A stretch of DNA of 8,520 bases from Candidatus Zixiibacteriota bacterium (GTDB taxonomy: Bacteria; Zixibacteria; MSB-5A5; GN15; FEB-12). The position numbers were made by a program, and so were the translations under genes. Under the pieces are notes generated by a model, which ran no database searches, was not told the origin of the DNA, and saw nothing but the letters and a program-made list of their open reading frames with translations. Shown piece after piece: positions 1 through 5,710 of this stretch. The stretch lies in NCBI GenBank assembly GCA_018816665.1, contig JAHIVM010000251.1, forward strand, positions 1 through 8,520, written 5' to 3'. Every line of letters begins with the position of its first letter. Position 1 is the stretch's first letter.

Positions 1-1017
1 ATTATTGCCGGTGACGAATCGCTGTCATCGCGCCCCATGAAACGGATCGCCGACCCACTCTCCGACATGGGGGCGGAGGTGATCACCACCGATGGGCACC
101 TGCCCCTGACCATTCACGGCAGGAAACTGCTGCCGTACGAGTACCGCCTGCCGGTGGCCTCGGCCCAGGTCAAGTCATCGCTCCTGCTGGCCGGTGTGGC
201 TGCCGGCTGCTCTGTCATCGTGCGCGAGGACGTTGTCACGCGGGACCACACGGAACTGATGCTTAGGGAACTGGGCTGTGCCATTGAGAGCCGGACCGTG
301 AAGCCTGAGCGGATTTCGGACCCCCGGGATCCTCGCAAGACCAAGCTGGTCATGCCGGAGAAGTTCAAGAAGGAGATTTCGCTGCCGACCAAAGCGATTG
401 TCGGCGGCGGCACTCTGGATATCCCCGGTGATTTCTCTACGGCGGCCTTCTTTTTTGCGCTGGCCGCCCTCAGCAAAAAAAGCATCACCGTGGAAAACGT
501 CGGGATCAACCACACGCGGGCCGCTTTTCTGGATCACCTGAAGTACATCGGTTGCGAGGTTGATATCGCCGACAGGATAGTGGTCAGCGGTGAACCTCGG
601 GCCAGCGTGACGGTTACCGGCGGGGCGCTCAAGGGACGCAAAGTATCGGGGGGGACCACCACCGCCATGATTGATGAGATCCCTCTGGTGGCCGTACTGG
701 CCGCAGTGTCCGGTGGAACCACAGTTATTCGTGATGCCGATGAGTTGCGCGTAAAAGAGTCAGACCGCCTGGCCGCCGTCGCACACAATCTCACTCAGAT
801 GGGTATTTCCTGCGGCCTGCTGGATGACGGTCTTGCGATCGAAGGCAAAAAAGAACTGAACGGCGGCGACTTTTCAGTTTTCGGTGACCATCGTATTGCG
901 ATGGCTTTTTCTGTCGCGGCCCTGGTGGCCGTAGGACCGTCGACCATCGACGATGACAGCGTGGTGGATGTGTCCTGTCCCGGGTTCTACGAACTATTAC
1001 AACATGTGTGCCAATGA
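1..1017 (+). CDS. aroA: 3-phosphoshikimate 1-carboxyvinyltransferase (EPSP synthase), 5' end missing
   Basis: The encoded enzyme transfers the enolpyruvyl group of PEP to shikimate 3-phosphate, the sixth step of chorismate synthesis, in the cytosol. The frame is open from base 1, so the gene starts before the window. The visible 338 codons are roughly the C-terminal three quarters of a normal ~430-aa protein. The first codons read GDESLSSRPMKRI, the family's substrate-binding GDxSLxxRPM segment. The ATG at 37 is the Met inside that motif and is not the real start. Other family signatures follow in order: VASAQVKSSLLLAG, DHTELMLRELG, IPGDFSTAAFFF, IDEIPLVAV (catalytic Asp), KESDRL and GDHRIAMAFS. 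A charged stretch of about 48 residues separates RELG from IPGD, longer than I expect for the family. The N-terminal NAGTA motif lies outside the window. The stop overlaps the aroE start as ATGA. The identification is secure. Confidence 0.97.
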   Translation: MIAGDESLSSRPMKRIADPLSDMGAEVITTDGHLPLTIHGRKLLPYEYRLPVASAQVKSSLLLAGVAAGCSVIVREDVVTRDHTELMLRELGCAIESRTVKPERISDPRDPRKTKLVMPEKFKKEISLPTKAIVGGGTLDIPGDFSTAAFFFALAALSKKSITVENVGINHTRAAFLDHLKYIGCEVDIADRIVVSGEPRASVTVTGGALKGRKVSGGTTTAMIDEIPLVAVLAAVSGGTTVIRDADELRVKESDRLAAVAHNLTQMGISCGLLDDGLAIEGKKELNGGDFSVFGDHRIAMAFSVAALVAVGPSTIDDDSVVDVSCPGFYELLQHVCQ

Positions 1018-1862
1018 AGAAACCTCTGCGCTTTGCGCTTATCGGACAACAGGCCTGGTATTCGAAATCGCCTGACGTATTTAAGGCTGTTTTCGACGCC
1101 ACCGGACTGACGGGCAGCTTTGAGGTCCTTGATGTAACTCCTCGGCAACTCGGACAACGCATCCGTCAGCAGGTGCTCGACGGGCTTTCCGGGTTTTCGG
1201 TCACTATTCCGTACAAACAGGCAGTGATCGAATTCATAGACGATGTGACACCCGCCGTCCAGGTTCTGGGAGCAGCCAACTGCATAGGCGTGGATGGCAG
1301 CCACCTGTATGGCTATAATACCGACGTGGCCGGGTTTTCACTGCCGCTTCGCGAACACCGCATCCGCATAAAGAAAAAACCGGCGTTGATTCTCGGCTGC
1401 GGCGGAGCCGCCCTGGCGGCCGTGTATGCCCTGTACCACGATTTCGAGGTGCGTGAATTCTCGGTGGTGGGCAGGGACGCCGAGAGATTGGCAACTTTTG
1501 CGAGAAGCCTCTCAGGATCGCTGGAACGGGCAAGCATTGCCACCCAGCTTGTGTCGGGGTCAATGACACCGCTGGTCGAACGCTGTTCGCTGGTCGTGAA
1601 CTGCACGCCGGTGGGGGGATGGAACGACCCCGACAGTTCATTGTTGCCGCCGGTGAGTCGCTGGAAGGGGGTCAAGATATACTATGACCTGAACTACAAT
1701 CAGGGCAATAAGCTCGTGGCGGCGGCGCGCTCGGCAGGCAAAGTAGGTATTGATGGTTCCGCCATGCTGGTGGGGCAGGCGCTGCAGTCGTTTGACATCT
1801 GGACCGGCCAGTCCGTCGACCATGATACAATTTATGATCGTGTTTTCGGCACCAGTCACTGA
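1014..1862 (+). CDS. aroE: shikimate dehydrogenase (NADP+)
   Basis: AroE reduces 3-dehydroshikimate to shikimate in the cytosol. The ATG at 1014 gives 282 aa, a usual length. It overlaps the aroA stop by 4 nt (ATGA), so translational coupling is likely, and I see no clear Shine-Dalgarno. An in-frame GTG at 1008 would add two residues and is less attractive. The N-terminal substrate domain shows SKSPDVF (17-23, for the usual SxSPxxHN), SVTIPYK with catalytic Lys68, and GYNTD with Asp104. The NADP domain begins with LILGCGGAA (126-133). The C-terminus has DGSAMLVGQALQSFDIWTG, typical of the family. Some positions differ from the textbook forms: NTDVAGF for NTDGxGF, VGRDAERL where many members have NRTxxKA, NCTPVGGW for NATPVGM, and DLNYN for DLVYN. 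It is therefore a divergent AroE, but it retains the catalytic Lys/Asp pair. A related YdiB-like quinate/shikimate enzyme is less likely, given the operon. Confidence 0.95.
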   Translation: MKKPLRFALIGQQAWYSKSPDVFKAVFDATGLTGSFEVLDVTPRQLGQRIRQQVLDGLSGFSVTIPYKQAVIEFIDDVTPAVQVLGAANCIGVDGSHLYGYNTDVAGFSLPLREHRIRIKKKPALILGCGGAALAAVYALYHDFEVREFSVVGRDAERLATFARSLSGSLERASIATQLVSGSMTPLVERCSLVVNCTPVGGWNDPDSSLLPPVSRWKGVKIYYDLNYNQGNKLVAAARSAGKVGIDGSAMLVGQALQSFDIWTGQSVDHDTIYDRVFGTSH

Positions 1863-1873
1863 CGGTTGTTCTT

Positions 1874-2440
1874 ATGACGCCAGCAACGTCGAACTCGGCA
1901 CATCATCATGTTTTCCTTACCGGGTTTTCGGGGTCCGGCAAGTCGTCGGTCGGCCCCATTCTGGCCAGATTGATGAAACGTCAGTTTGTTGATCTCGATG
2001 CAAGGATTGTTCGATTGCAGGGGGCCTCAATCACGGACCTATTTTCATCTAGGGGCGAATCGTACTTTCGCACTCTTGAAGCCCGCACTCTGCAGCAGGT
2101 AGTTGCAGCCGCCCGGGGCGATCTGGTTGTCGCGCTCGGCGGGGGGGCGCTGTTGTCGCCCGTCAACCGGGAGATCGTGGCGGCCACTGGCACCCTGGTG
2201 TATCTGTCCTGCGCCGTTGTTGAGATATACCGTCGGTTAAGCCGACTGACAGATCGTCCCTTGTTGGCCTCCACGCTCGCCAAGCCTGTGGCGACGAGGC
2301 ACGAGACGCTGGAACGCATCCGCACCCTGCTCAGCAAGCGACGACCGCAATACGGTCAGGCTGCCATCACCTGTTCCACAACCAGTCGGTCACCGCAGGA
2401 GACAGCCCGGGAACTCTACACAAAACTGGGGTACAGGTAA
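1874..2440 (+). CDS. aroK: shikimate kinase
   Basis: This kinase phosphorylates the 3-hydroxyl of shikimate with ATP in the cytosol, supplying the substrate of AroA. The 188-aa length is slightly above the usual ~170 because of a short N-terminal extension that contains HHH (10-12). Key elements are the Walker A loop GFSGSGKSS (17-25), FVDLD with Asp42, GESYFRTLE with substrate-binding Arg66, the GGG of VVALGGG (89-91), the lid segment TDRPLL with Arg128, and RRPQY near Arg157. All the residues expected for substrate and ATP binding are present. The ATG lies 11 nt after the aroE stop with no strong Shine-Dalgarno, so translation may depend on upstream ribosomes. The stop codon is immediately followed by the aroB ATG. 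Confidence 0.96.
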   Translation: MTPATSNSAHHHVFLTGFSGSGKSSVGPILARLMKRQFVDLDARIVRLQGASITDLFSSRGESYFRTLEARTLQQVVAAARGDLVVALGGGALLSPVNREIVAATGTLVYLSCAVVEIYRRLSRLTDRPLLASTLAKPVATRHETLERIRTLLSKRRPQYGQAAITCSTTSRSPQETARELYTKLGYR

Positions 2441-3568
2441 ATGTCCGGTGGGAGCAAATCAAAACTGCGACGGCTGCAACCGGTGGTTGTGGGGCGCAGT
2501 CATATCGATCGACTGATTGGATTGCTGGCGAAGCACGCCGGGACCCGACGGGTCTTCGTGATAATCGACGAGCGGTTTGACCGTCTGCACGGAGGTGAGT
2601 TGGTCCGTCGCTTGACGCGGGTCGGTTATCGATGCCCGGTGGGTACGTTTCGTGCGACTGAGCGTTCCAAATCTCAACGCAGTGTGACCCGGATTCATGA
2701 CTTTTTCCTTGAGAACGAGATCAGCCGCGATGACTTCGTGCTGGCCTGCGGGGGAGGGATCACTACTGATCTGGCAGGATACGCCGCCTCGACAATACTG
2801 CGCGGCGTCGCATGGGGCGCGGTCCCAACGACGTTGCTCGGCATGGTAGATGCCGCTATCGAAGGCAAAACCGGCGTAAATCATGCCCGGGGCAAAAACC
2901 TGGTGGGGACCTTCTGGCAGCCGGCATTCGTGTGGAGCAATCTCGACTATCTGGAGACGTTGCCCGATCGGCATCTTCGCGGCGGACTGGGTGAAATTGC
3001 CAAATGTGCGGGCCTGGCCGGGGGACGGTTGCTTGACCGGCTGGAGAAGTATCTTGACCTCAATGATCTGAAAGATCTCCGATACCTGGATGCTTTGGTA
3101 CGTATGACCGCCGAGTTCAAAGCGCAGGTGGTCGCCGCCGATGAACTGGAGCGCGGCCGCCGCATGATTCTCAATTTCGGCCACACCTTCGGACATGGGA
3201 TTGAGCTTGCGGCCGGCTATGGTCGCTTACAGCATGGCGAAGCCGTGACTTTGGGGCTGCTGGCGGCTCTCAACCTTAGGCCGCGCGCCGAGAAGGCAGG
3301 CGACACACGAGAGCGCTACCGCAAGCTGATTGAGAGTCTGGTCGTCAGGCTACCGAAGTATCGAATCGATGTCTCCCGTGTATTGCAGGCCATGAAGCTG
3401 GACAAGAAGCGTCGGGGACGCAATCTGAGATTTGTCTTGATTGATCGGCCCGGAAAGCCGATAATCTCTGAAGATATGGAGAATGCCCAGGCGAGAGGCG
3501 CGCTGGAGCGCGCGCTTGATGTTTACGAATGCCACGGAGGGAAACGTGCCCGTCGTTCTGGTCGTTAA
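2441..3568 (+). CDS. aroB: 3-dehydroquinate synthase
   Basis: AroB converts DAHP to 3-dehydroquinate, using NAD+ and a divalent metal, in the cytosol. The protein is 375 aa, normal for the family. In order it shows the nucleotide-binding ACGGGITTDLAGY (GGG 102-104, Asp108), VPTTLLGMVDAAI, EGKTGVNH (Lys141, Asn145) with Lys150 of GKNLVG, TLPDRHLRGGLGEIAK with metal ligand Glu183, LNFGHTFGHGIE with ligand His246, and LQHGEA with ligand His263. All three metal ligands are present. The C-terminus has the expected LDKKRRGRNLRFVL and a basic tail (GGKRARRSGR). The start abuts the aroK stop with no gap. The last 23 nt overlap aroQ, whose ribosome binding site lies within this coding sequence. The sequence does not resemble the paralogues that make 2-deoxy-scyllo-inosose or 3-amino-5-hydroxybenzoate precursors any better than AroB, and the neighbours settle the matter. 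Confidence 0.97.
   Translation: MSGGSKSKLRRLQPVVVGRSHIDRLIGLLAKHAGTRRVFVIIDERFDRLHGGELVRRLTRVGYRCPVGTFRATERSKSQRSVTRIHDFFLENEISRDDFVLACGGGITTDLAGYAASTILRGVAWGAVPTTLLGMVDAAIEGKTGVNHARGKNLVGTFWQPAFVWSNLDYLETLPDRHLRGGLGEIAKCAGLAGGRLLDRLEKYLDLNDLKDLRYLDALVRMTAEFKAQVVAADELERGRRMILNFGHTFGHGIELAAGYGRLQHGEAVTLGLLAALNLRPRAEKAGDTRERYRKLIESLVVRLPKYRIDVSRVLQAMKLDKKRRGRNLRFVLIDRPGKPIISEDMENAQARGALERALDVYECHGGKRARRSGR
3498..3513 (+). other. GC hairpin inside the end of aroB
   Basis: GCGCGC (3498-3503) and GCGCGC (3508-3513) can form a perfect 6-bp GC stem around a 4-nt TGGA loop. It lies 32 nt upstream of the aroQ start and 22 nt upstream of its ribosome binding site, within aroB. There is no T-tract, so it is not a terminator. 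A role in pausing ribosomes or modulating aroB-aroQ coupling is possible, but coding constraint alone could also produce it. Confidence 0.3.
3536..3541 (+). promoter_or_regulatory. ribosome binding site that fixes the aroQ start
   Basis: GGAGGG lies 4 nt before a GTG at 3546 and inside the aroB coding region. The in-frame ATG at 3519 and earlier starts have no such site and would add residues that do not match the family N-terminus. The GTG gives the expected VPVVLVVNGPNLNLLG beginning. Confidence 0.75.
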
Positions 3569-3986
3569 CGGCCCAAACCTCAATCTGCTGGGACAGCGCG
3601 AACCCGAGGTATACGGTCATACCACGCTTCAGCATATCAACCGGGAACTGGGGGAGTTTGCTGAATCGCACGGGATAGAGCTTCGGTTCTTCCAATCCAA
3701 CAGCGAGGGTGGCCTGATCGACTTCATCCAGCAGAATGCACCCGATGCCGATGCCATGATTATCAATCCGGGTGCGTATAGTCACTACAGCTATGCGCTG
3801 CGCGATGCCATAGCCGGCGTGGGGATTCGGGCGGTCGAAGTACACCTGTCGAATATCGCCGGTCGCGAGGAATGGAGACGTCTCTCGGTGACCGCCGGTG
3901 TGTGTATCGGGCAGATCAGCGGTTTCGGATCGGCCGGCTACCGTATGGCTTTAGAGTTTCTGTTAGACCAGGATAAGGACCACTAG
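3546..3986 (+). CDS. aroQ: 3-dehydroquinate dehydratase, type II
   Basis: AroQ dehydrates 3-dehydroquinate to 3-dehydroshikimate by trans elimination. Family members form dodecamers and are unrelated to the type I AroD lyases. The GTG start gives 146 aa, the standard type II size. The motifs are NGPNLNLLGQREPEVYG (8-24) with catalytic Arg18 and Tyr23, FFQSNSEGGLID (48-59), INPGAYSHYSYALRDA (73-88) with Asn74 and catalytic His80, EVHLSN (98-103) with His100, and GREE with Arg107. The catalytic set is complete. The usual QSNHEG has Ser in place of His (Ser53), and VHAREE is replaced by IAGREE, both outside the core catalysis. The gene overlaps aroB by 23 nt and ends 2 nt before the next gene, so it looks co-transcribed in both directions. 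Confidence 0.96.
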   Translation: MPVVLVVNGPNLNLLGQREPEVYGHTTLQHINRELGEFAESHGIELRFFQSNSEGGLIDFIQQNAPDADAMIINPGAYSHYSYALRDAIAGVGIRAVEVHLSNIAGREEWRRLSVTAGVCIGQISGFGSAGYRMALEFLLDQDKDH

Positions 3987-3988
3987 TT

Positions 3989-4060
3989 ATGCGCAAGATA
4001 TCATACGCCCTGCTACTTGTTTTTGCATTCTGCCTCGCAGCGGCAACATCGGTCCCGGCG
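3989..4060 (+). other. signal peptide of the M2-like protein
   Basis: The product begins MRKISYALLLVFAFCLAAA. This is a basic n-region, then a hydrophobic core of about 14 residues, then TSVPA before Gly25-Asp26. VPA|GD fits a signal peptidase I site. A Cys at residue 15 is preceded by Phe-Ala-Phe, which is a poor lipobox, so a lipoprotein is less likely. Confidence 0.8.
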
Positions 4061-5557
4061 GGCGATCTGGAAAGGGCAACCGCCGTGCTTGATTCGCTGG
4101 AACACAAACTGAGCTGGCTGGAGATGCGGCTCGGGCAGGAGCGCTGGCTGCGTCTCACCGGGCAGGGAGGAGATTCACTGCGCTACTTCAGGAATCTGGT
4201 GCAGTACACGTTCGGCGAGGAGGATATCTTCAAGCTGTTACACGGTGTCCAGTCCGATATCGCTGCCGGTTCCGATGCTCGACGATTTGCCGTTCTGTAT
4301 CCTCAGGTGCTGAAAAACTATGTCGACAATCAGTCGCGCGTCCAGCGCGTGTATTCATCGCTTGTGGATCTCCATGACGGCCGTAAAGTCCCTCTGGAGG
4401 GTTTCCATACCGAGGAAAGCATCGTACGTGAGATTGCCACGCTGGACCGCAGTCGTGATCGGCGCGAATCCGCATACCGGGCTCTGAACTCCCCCGATGA
4501 AAGTGTGAAGGATGCTGTTGCGCTGTTGTTCCGTTCTCGCAATCAGGTCGCTCGCAAACTGGGATACAACGACTACTTTTCACTTTGTGCCAGTGCCGAT
4601 TCGGAAAACGGCGAGGACTACCGCCGACTGATTGACCGCCTCGATTCCATCACGGCTGAGCCTTTCCGGCAGGTGACCGGTCGTCTCCAGACCGAGACCT
4701 CCGCACCCCTGGAACCCTGGGACTGGCACTCGTCGGTGCTGTCTCTGGCGCCGGAAGTCGACTCGTACTTTCCGGTGGATTCACAACTGCAGTTCGTCCG
4801 GCAGACCATGCTCGGCATGGGTTTCAACCTGGACAAACTTCCCATCTACTTTCATCTGCTCGAGGATACGACCGGTGCCGGGCTGGCCGTTACCGTGTAC
4901 ATAGACATTCCCAATGATTGCAGGATTGTGGCCAATCTGCGTTCCGGGTTTGTCGGTATGAGCGAACTGCTGGGTGCTGTCGGAGTGGCGGTCCACGCCG
5001 CCTACATTTCCGAACGCGAGCCCGTCTTCGCGCGAATGAGCGATTCCGGCTGGGCGGCAACCACTCGGCTGGTGTTTGAGCGCATCTGTTATCGTCCCGA
5101 CTGGTTGACGACAGTAGCCCACGTTCCCTCAGGCCAGACCGCCCGGGTCGGTGAGATGCTGAAGGCGTACGACCTGTACTGCACGCGCCTGCTTCTGGCC
5201 AATATGGCGTTTGAATATGATGCCTACCACAATCCCAACCGGGATCTCTCCGAGACCTATTGGGAAGCGATGGAGAACTATACCGGGCTGCCCCGGCACG
5301 TAGAACTGGCTCCCTGGGCATCCGACTCACGCTTTATCACCAGTCCCTTTTTGTCCCGGGAACTTGTCCAGGCCCGACTGGCCGCGGCACAAATATTGGG
5401 TTACCTCAACGATGAATACGGGACCGTGATTGACAACACCACCATCAGATCATTCCTCGTTCAGAATCTGTTTCGTTTTGGCCTGCGCTATGATTGGCGG
5501 GAACTCCTCGAGCGAGGAACCGGGTCGCCGCTCACCGCTGCCTACATGATCCGGTGA
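3989..5557 (+). CDS. exported M2 (ACE-like) peptidase homologue lacking zinc ligands
   Basis: This 522-aa protein has a cleavable N-terminal signal (residues 1-24), so it is probably periplasmic or secreted. The rest looks like a helical gluzincin of the M2/M3 type. ARKLGYNDYFSL (around 189-198) matches the family's ARxLGYxxYxxL. The segment that should carry HExxH reads GAVGVAVHAAYISERE (329-344), where His, Glu and His have become Gly329, Ala330 and Val333. In human ACE the third ligand lies 24 residues after the second His, within GFHEAIG. The same spacing here gives Ala357, within GWAATTR, followed by a family-like FERICYRPDWL. The C-terminus has the usual DWRELLERGTGSPLTAAYM ending. Zinc peptidase activity is therefore unlikely, and a binding or structural role is an inference. 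The ATG has AAGGA 9 nt upstream and lies 2 nt after aroQ, so it probably shares the aro transcript. The substrate or partner is unknown. Confidence 0.8.
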   Translation: MRKISYALLLVFAFCLAAATSVPAGDLERATAVLDSLEHKLSWLEMRLGQERWLRLTGQGGDSLRYFRNLVQYTFGEEDIFKLLHGVQSDIAAGSDARRFAVLYPQVLKNYVDNQSRVQRVYSSLVDLHDGRKVPLEGFHTEESIVREIATLDRSRDRRESAYRALNSPDESVKDAVALLFRSRNQVARKLGYNDYFSLCASADSENGEDYRRLIDRLDSITAEPFRQVTGRLQTETSAPLEPWDWHSSVLSLAPEVDSYFPVDSQLQFVRQTMLGMGFNLDKLPIYFHLLEDTTGAGLAVTVYIDIPNDCRIVANLRSGFVGMSELLGAVGVAVHAAYISEREPVFARMSDSGWAATTRLVFERICYRPDWLTTVAHVPSGQTARVGEMLKAYDLYCTRLLLANMAFEYDAYHNPNRDLSETYWEAMENYTGLPRHVELAPWASDSRFITSPFLSRELVQARLAAAQILGYLNDEYGTVIDNTTIRSFLVQNLFRFGLRYDWRELLERGTGSPLTAAYMIR

Positions 5558-5584
5558 CGGGTTGCGGTTCGAGTATTCATCCGC

Positions 5585-5604
5585 CCGGACGATCCGCCGT
5601 CCGG
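5585..5604 (+). other. GC hairpin after the aro/M2 transcript
   Basis: CCGGACG (5585-5591) pairs with CGTCCGG (5598-5604), giving 7 bp around a 6-nt loop, 28 nt after the stop of the M2-like gene. No run of T follows, so it is not a standard intrinsic terminator. It may stabilise the 3' end of the operon mRNA or take part in weak termination. Confidence 0.4.
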
Positions 5605-5624
5605 CCATCACATTCTGCGTCTTC

Positions 5625-5668
5625 TCAAGGCGATTTCCCTTGAATCATCAGTGACGGTATGGTACTCT
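5625..5668 (+). promoter_or_regulatory. palindrome and weak promoter upstream of the MATE gene
   Basis: TCAAGG (5625-5630) and CCTTGA (5638-5643) are a perfect 6-bp inverted repeat with a 7-nt spacer. The right arm overlaps a TTGAAT (5640-5645). That could be a -35 element, with TACTCT (5663-5668) 17 nt further on as a poor -10. A dimeric repressor site overlapping a promoter is a common arrangement before efflux genes, but no regulator gene is visible and the promoter match is weak. The rest of the 5558-5710 gap holds only the hairpin at 5585-5604. Confidence 0.25.
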
Positions 5669-5710
5669 TGATTTCTATGCCAGGTGGCACAACCGAGGAC
5701 TAAGAGGTCA

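Noticed and set aside
2459..3196. Long antisense open frame of 245 aa opposite aroB
   Set aside because: It is fully antisense to a gene with complete AroB motifs, and its product has no recognisable domain. GC-rich codons on one strand often leave the opposite strand open.
3483..3545. Upstream in-frame ATGs as the aroQ start
   Set aside because: They would add 9 or 21 residues foreign to the family and have no ribosome site. The GTG at 3546 has GGAGGG 4 nt upstream and gives the standard length.
4031..4033. Lipoprotein Cys15 in the M2-like protein
   Set aside because: The residues before it are Phe-Ala-Phe, with Phe at -1 where Gly, Ala or Ser is expected. A signal peptidase I site at VPA|GD fits better.
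5585..5620. Rho-independent terminator after the M2-like gene
   Set aside because: A GC stem is present but no T-run follows, so I list it only as a hairpin.
5684..5710. GTG at 5684 as the MATE start
   Set aside because: There is no Shine-Dalgarno before it, while the ATG at 5711 has purine-rich sites and gives a normal N-terminus.
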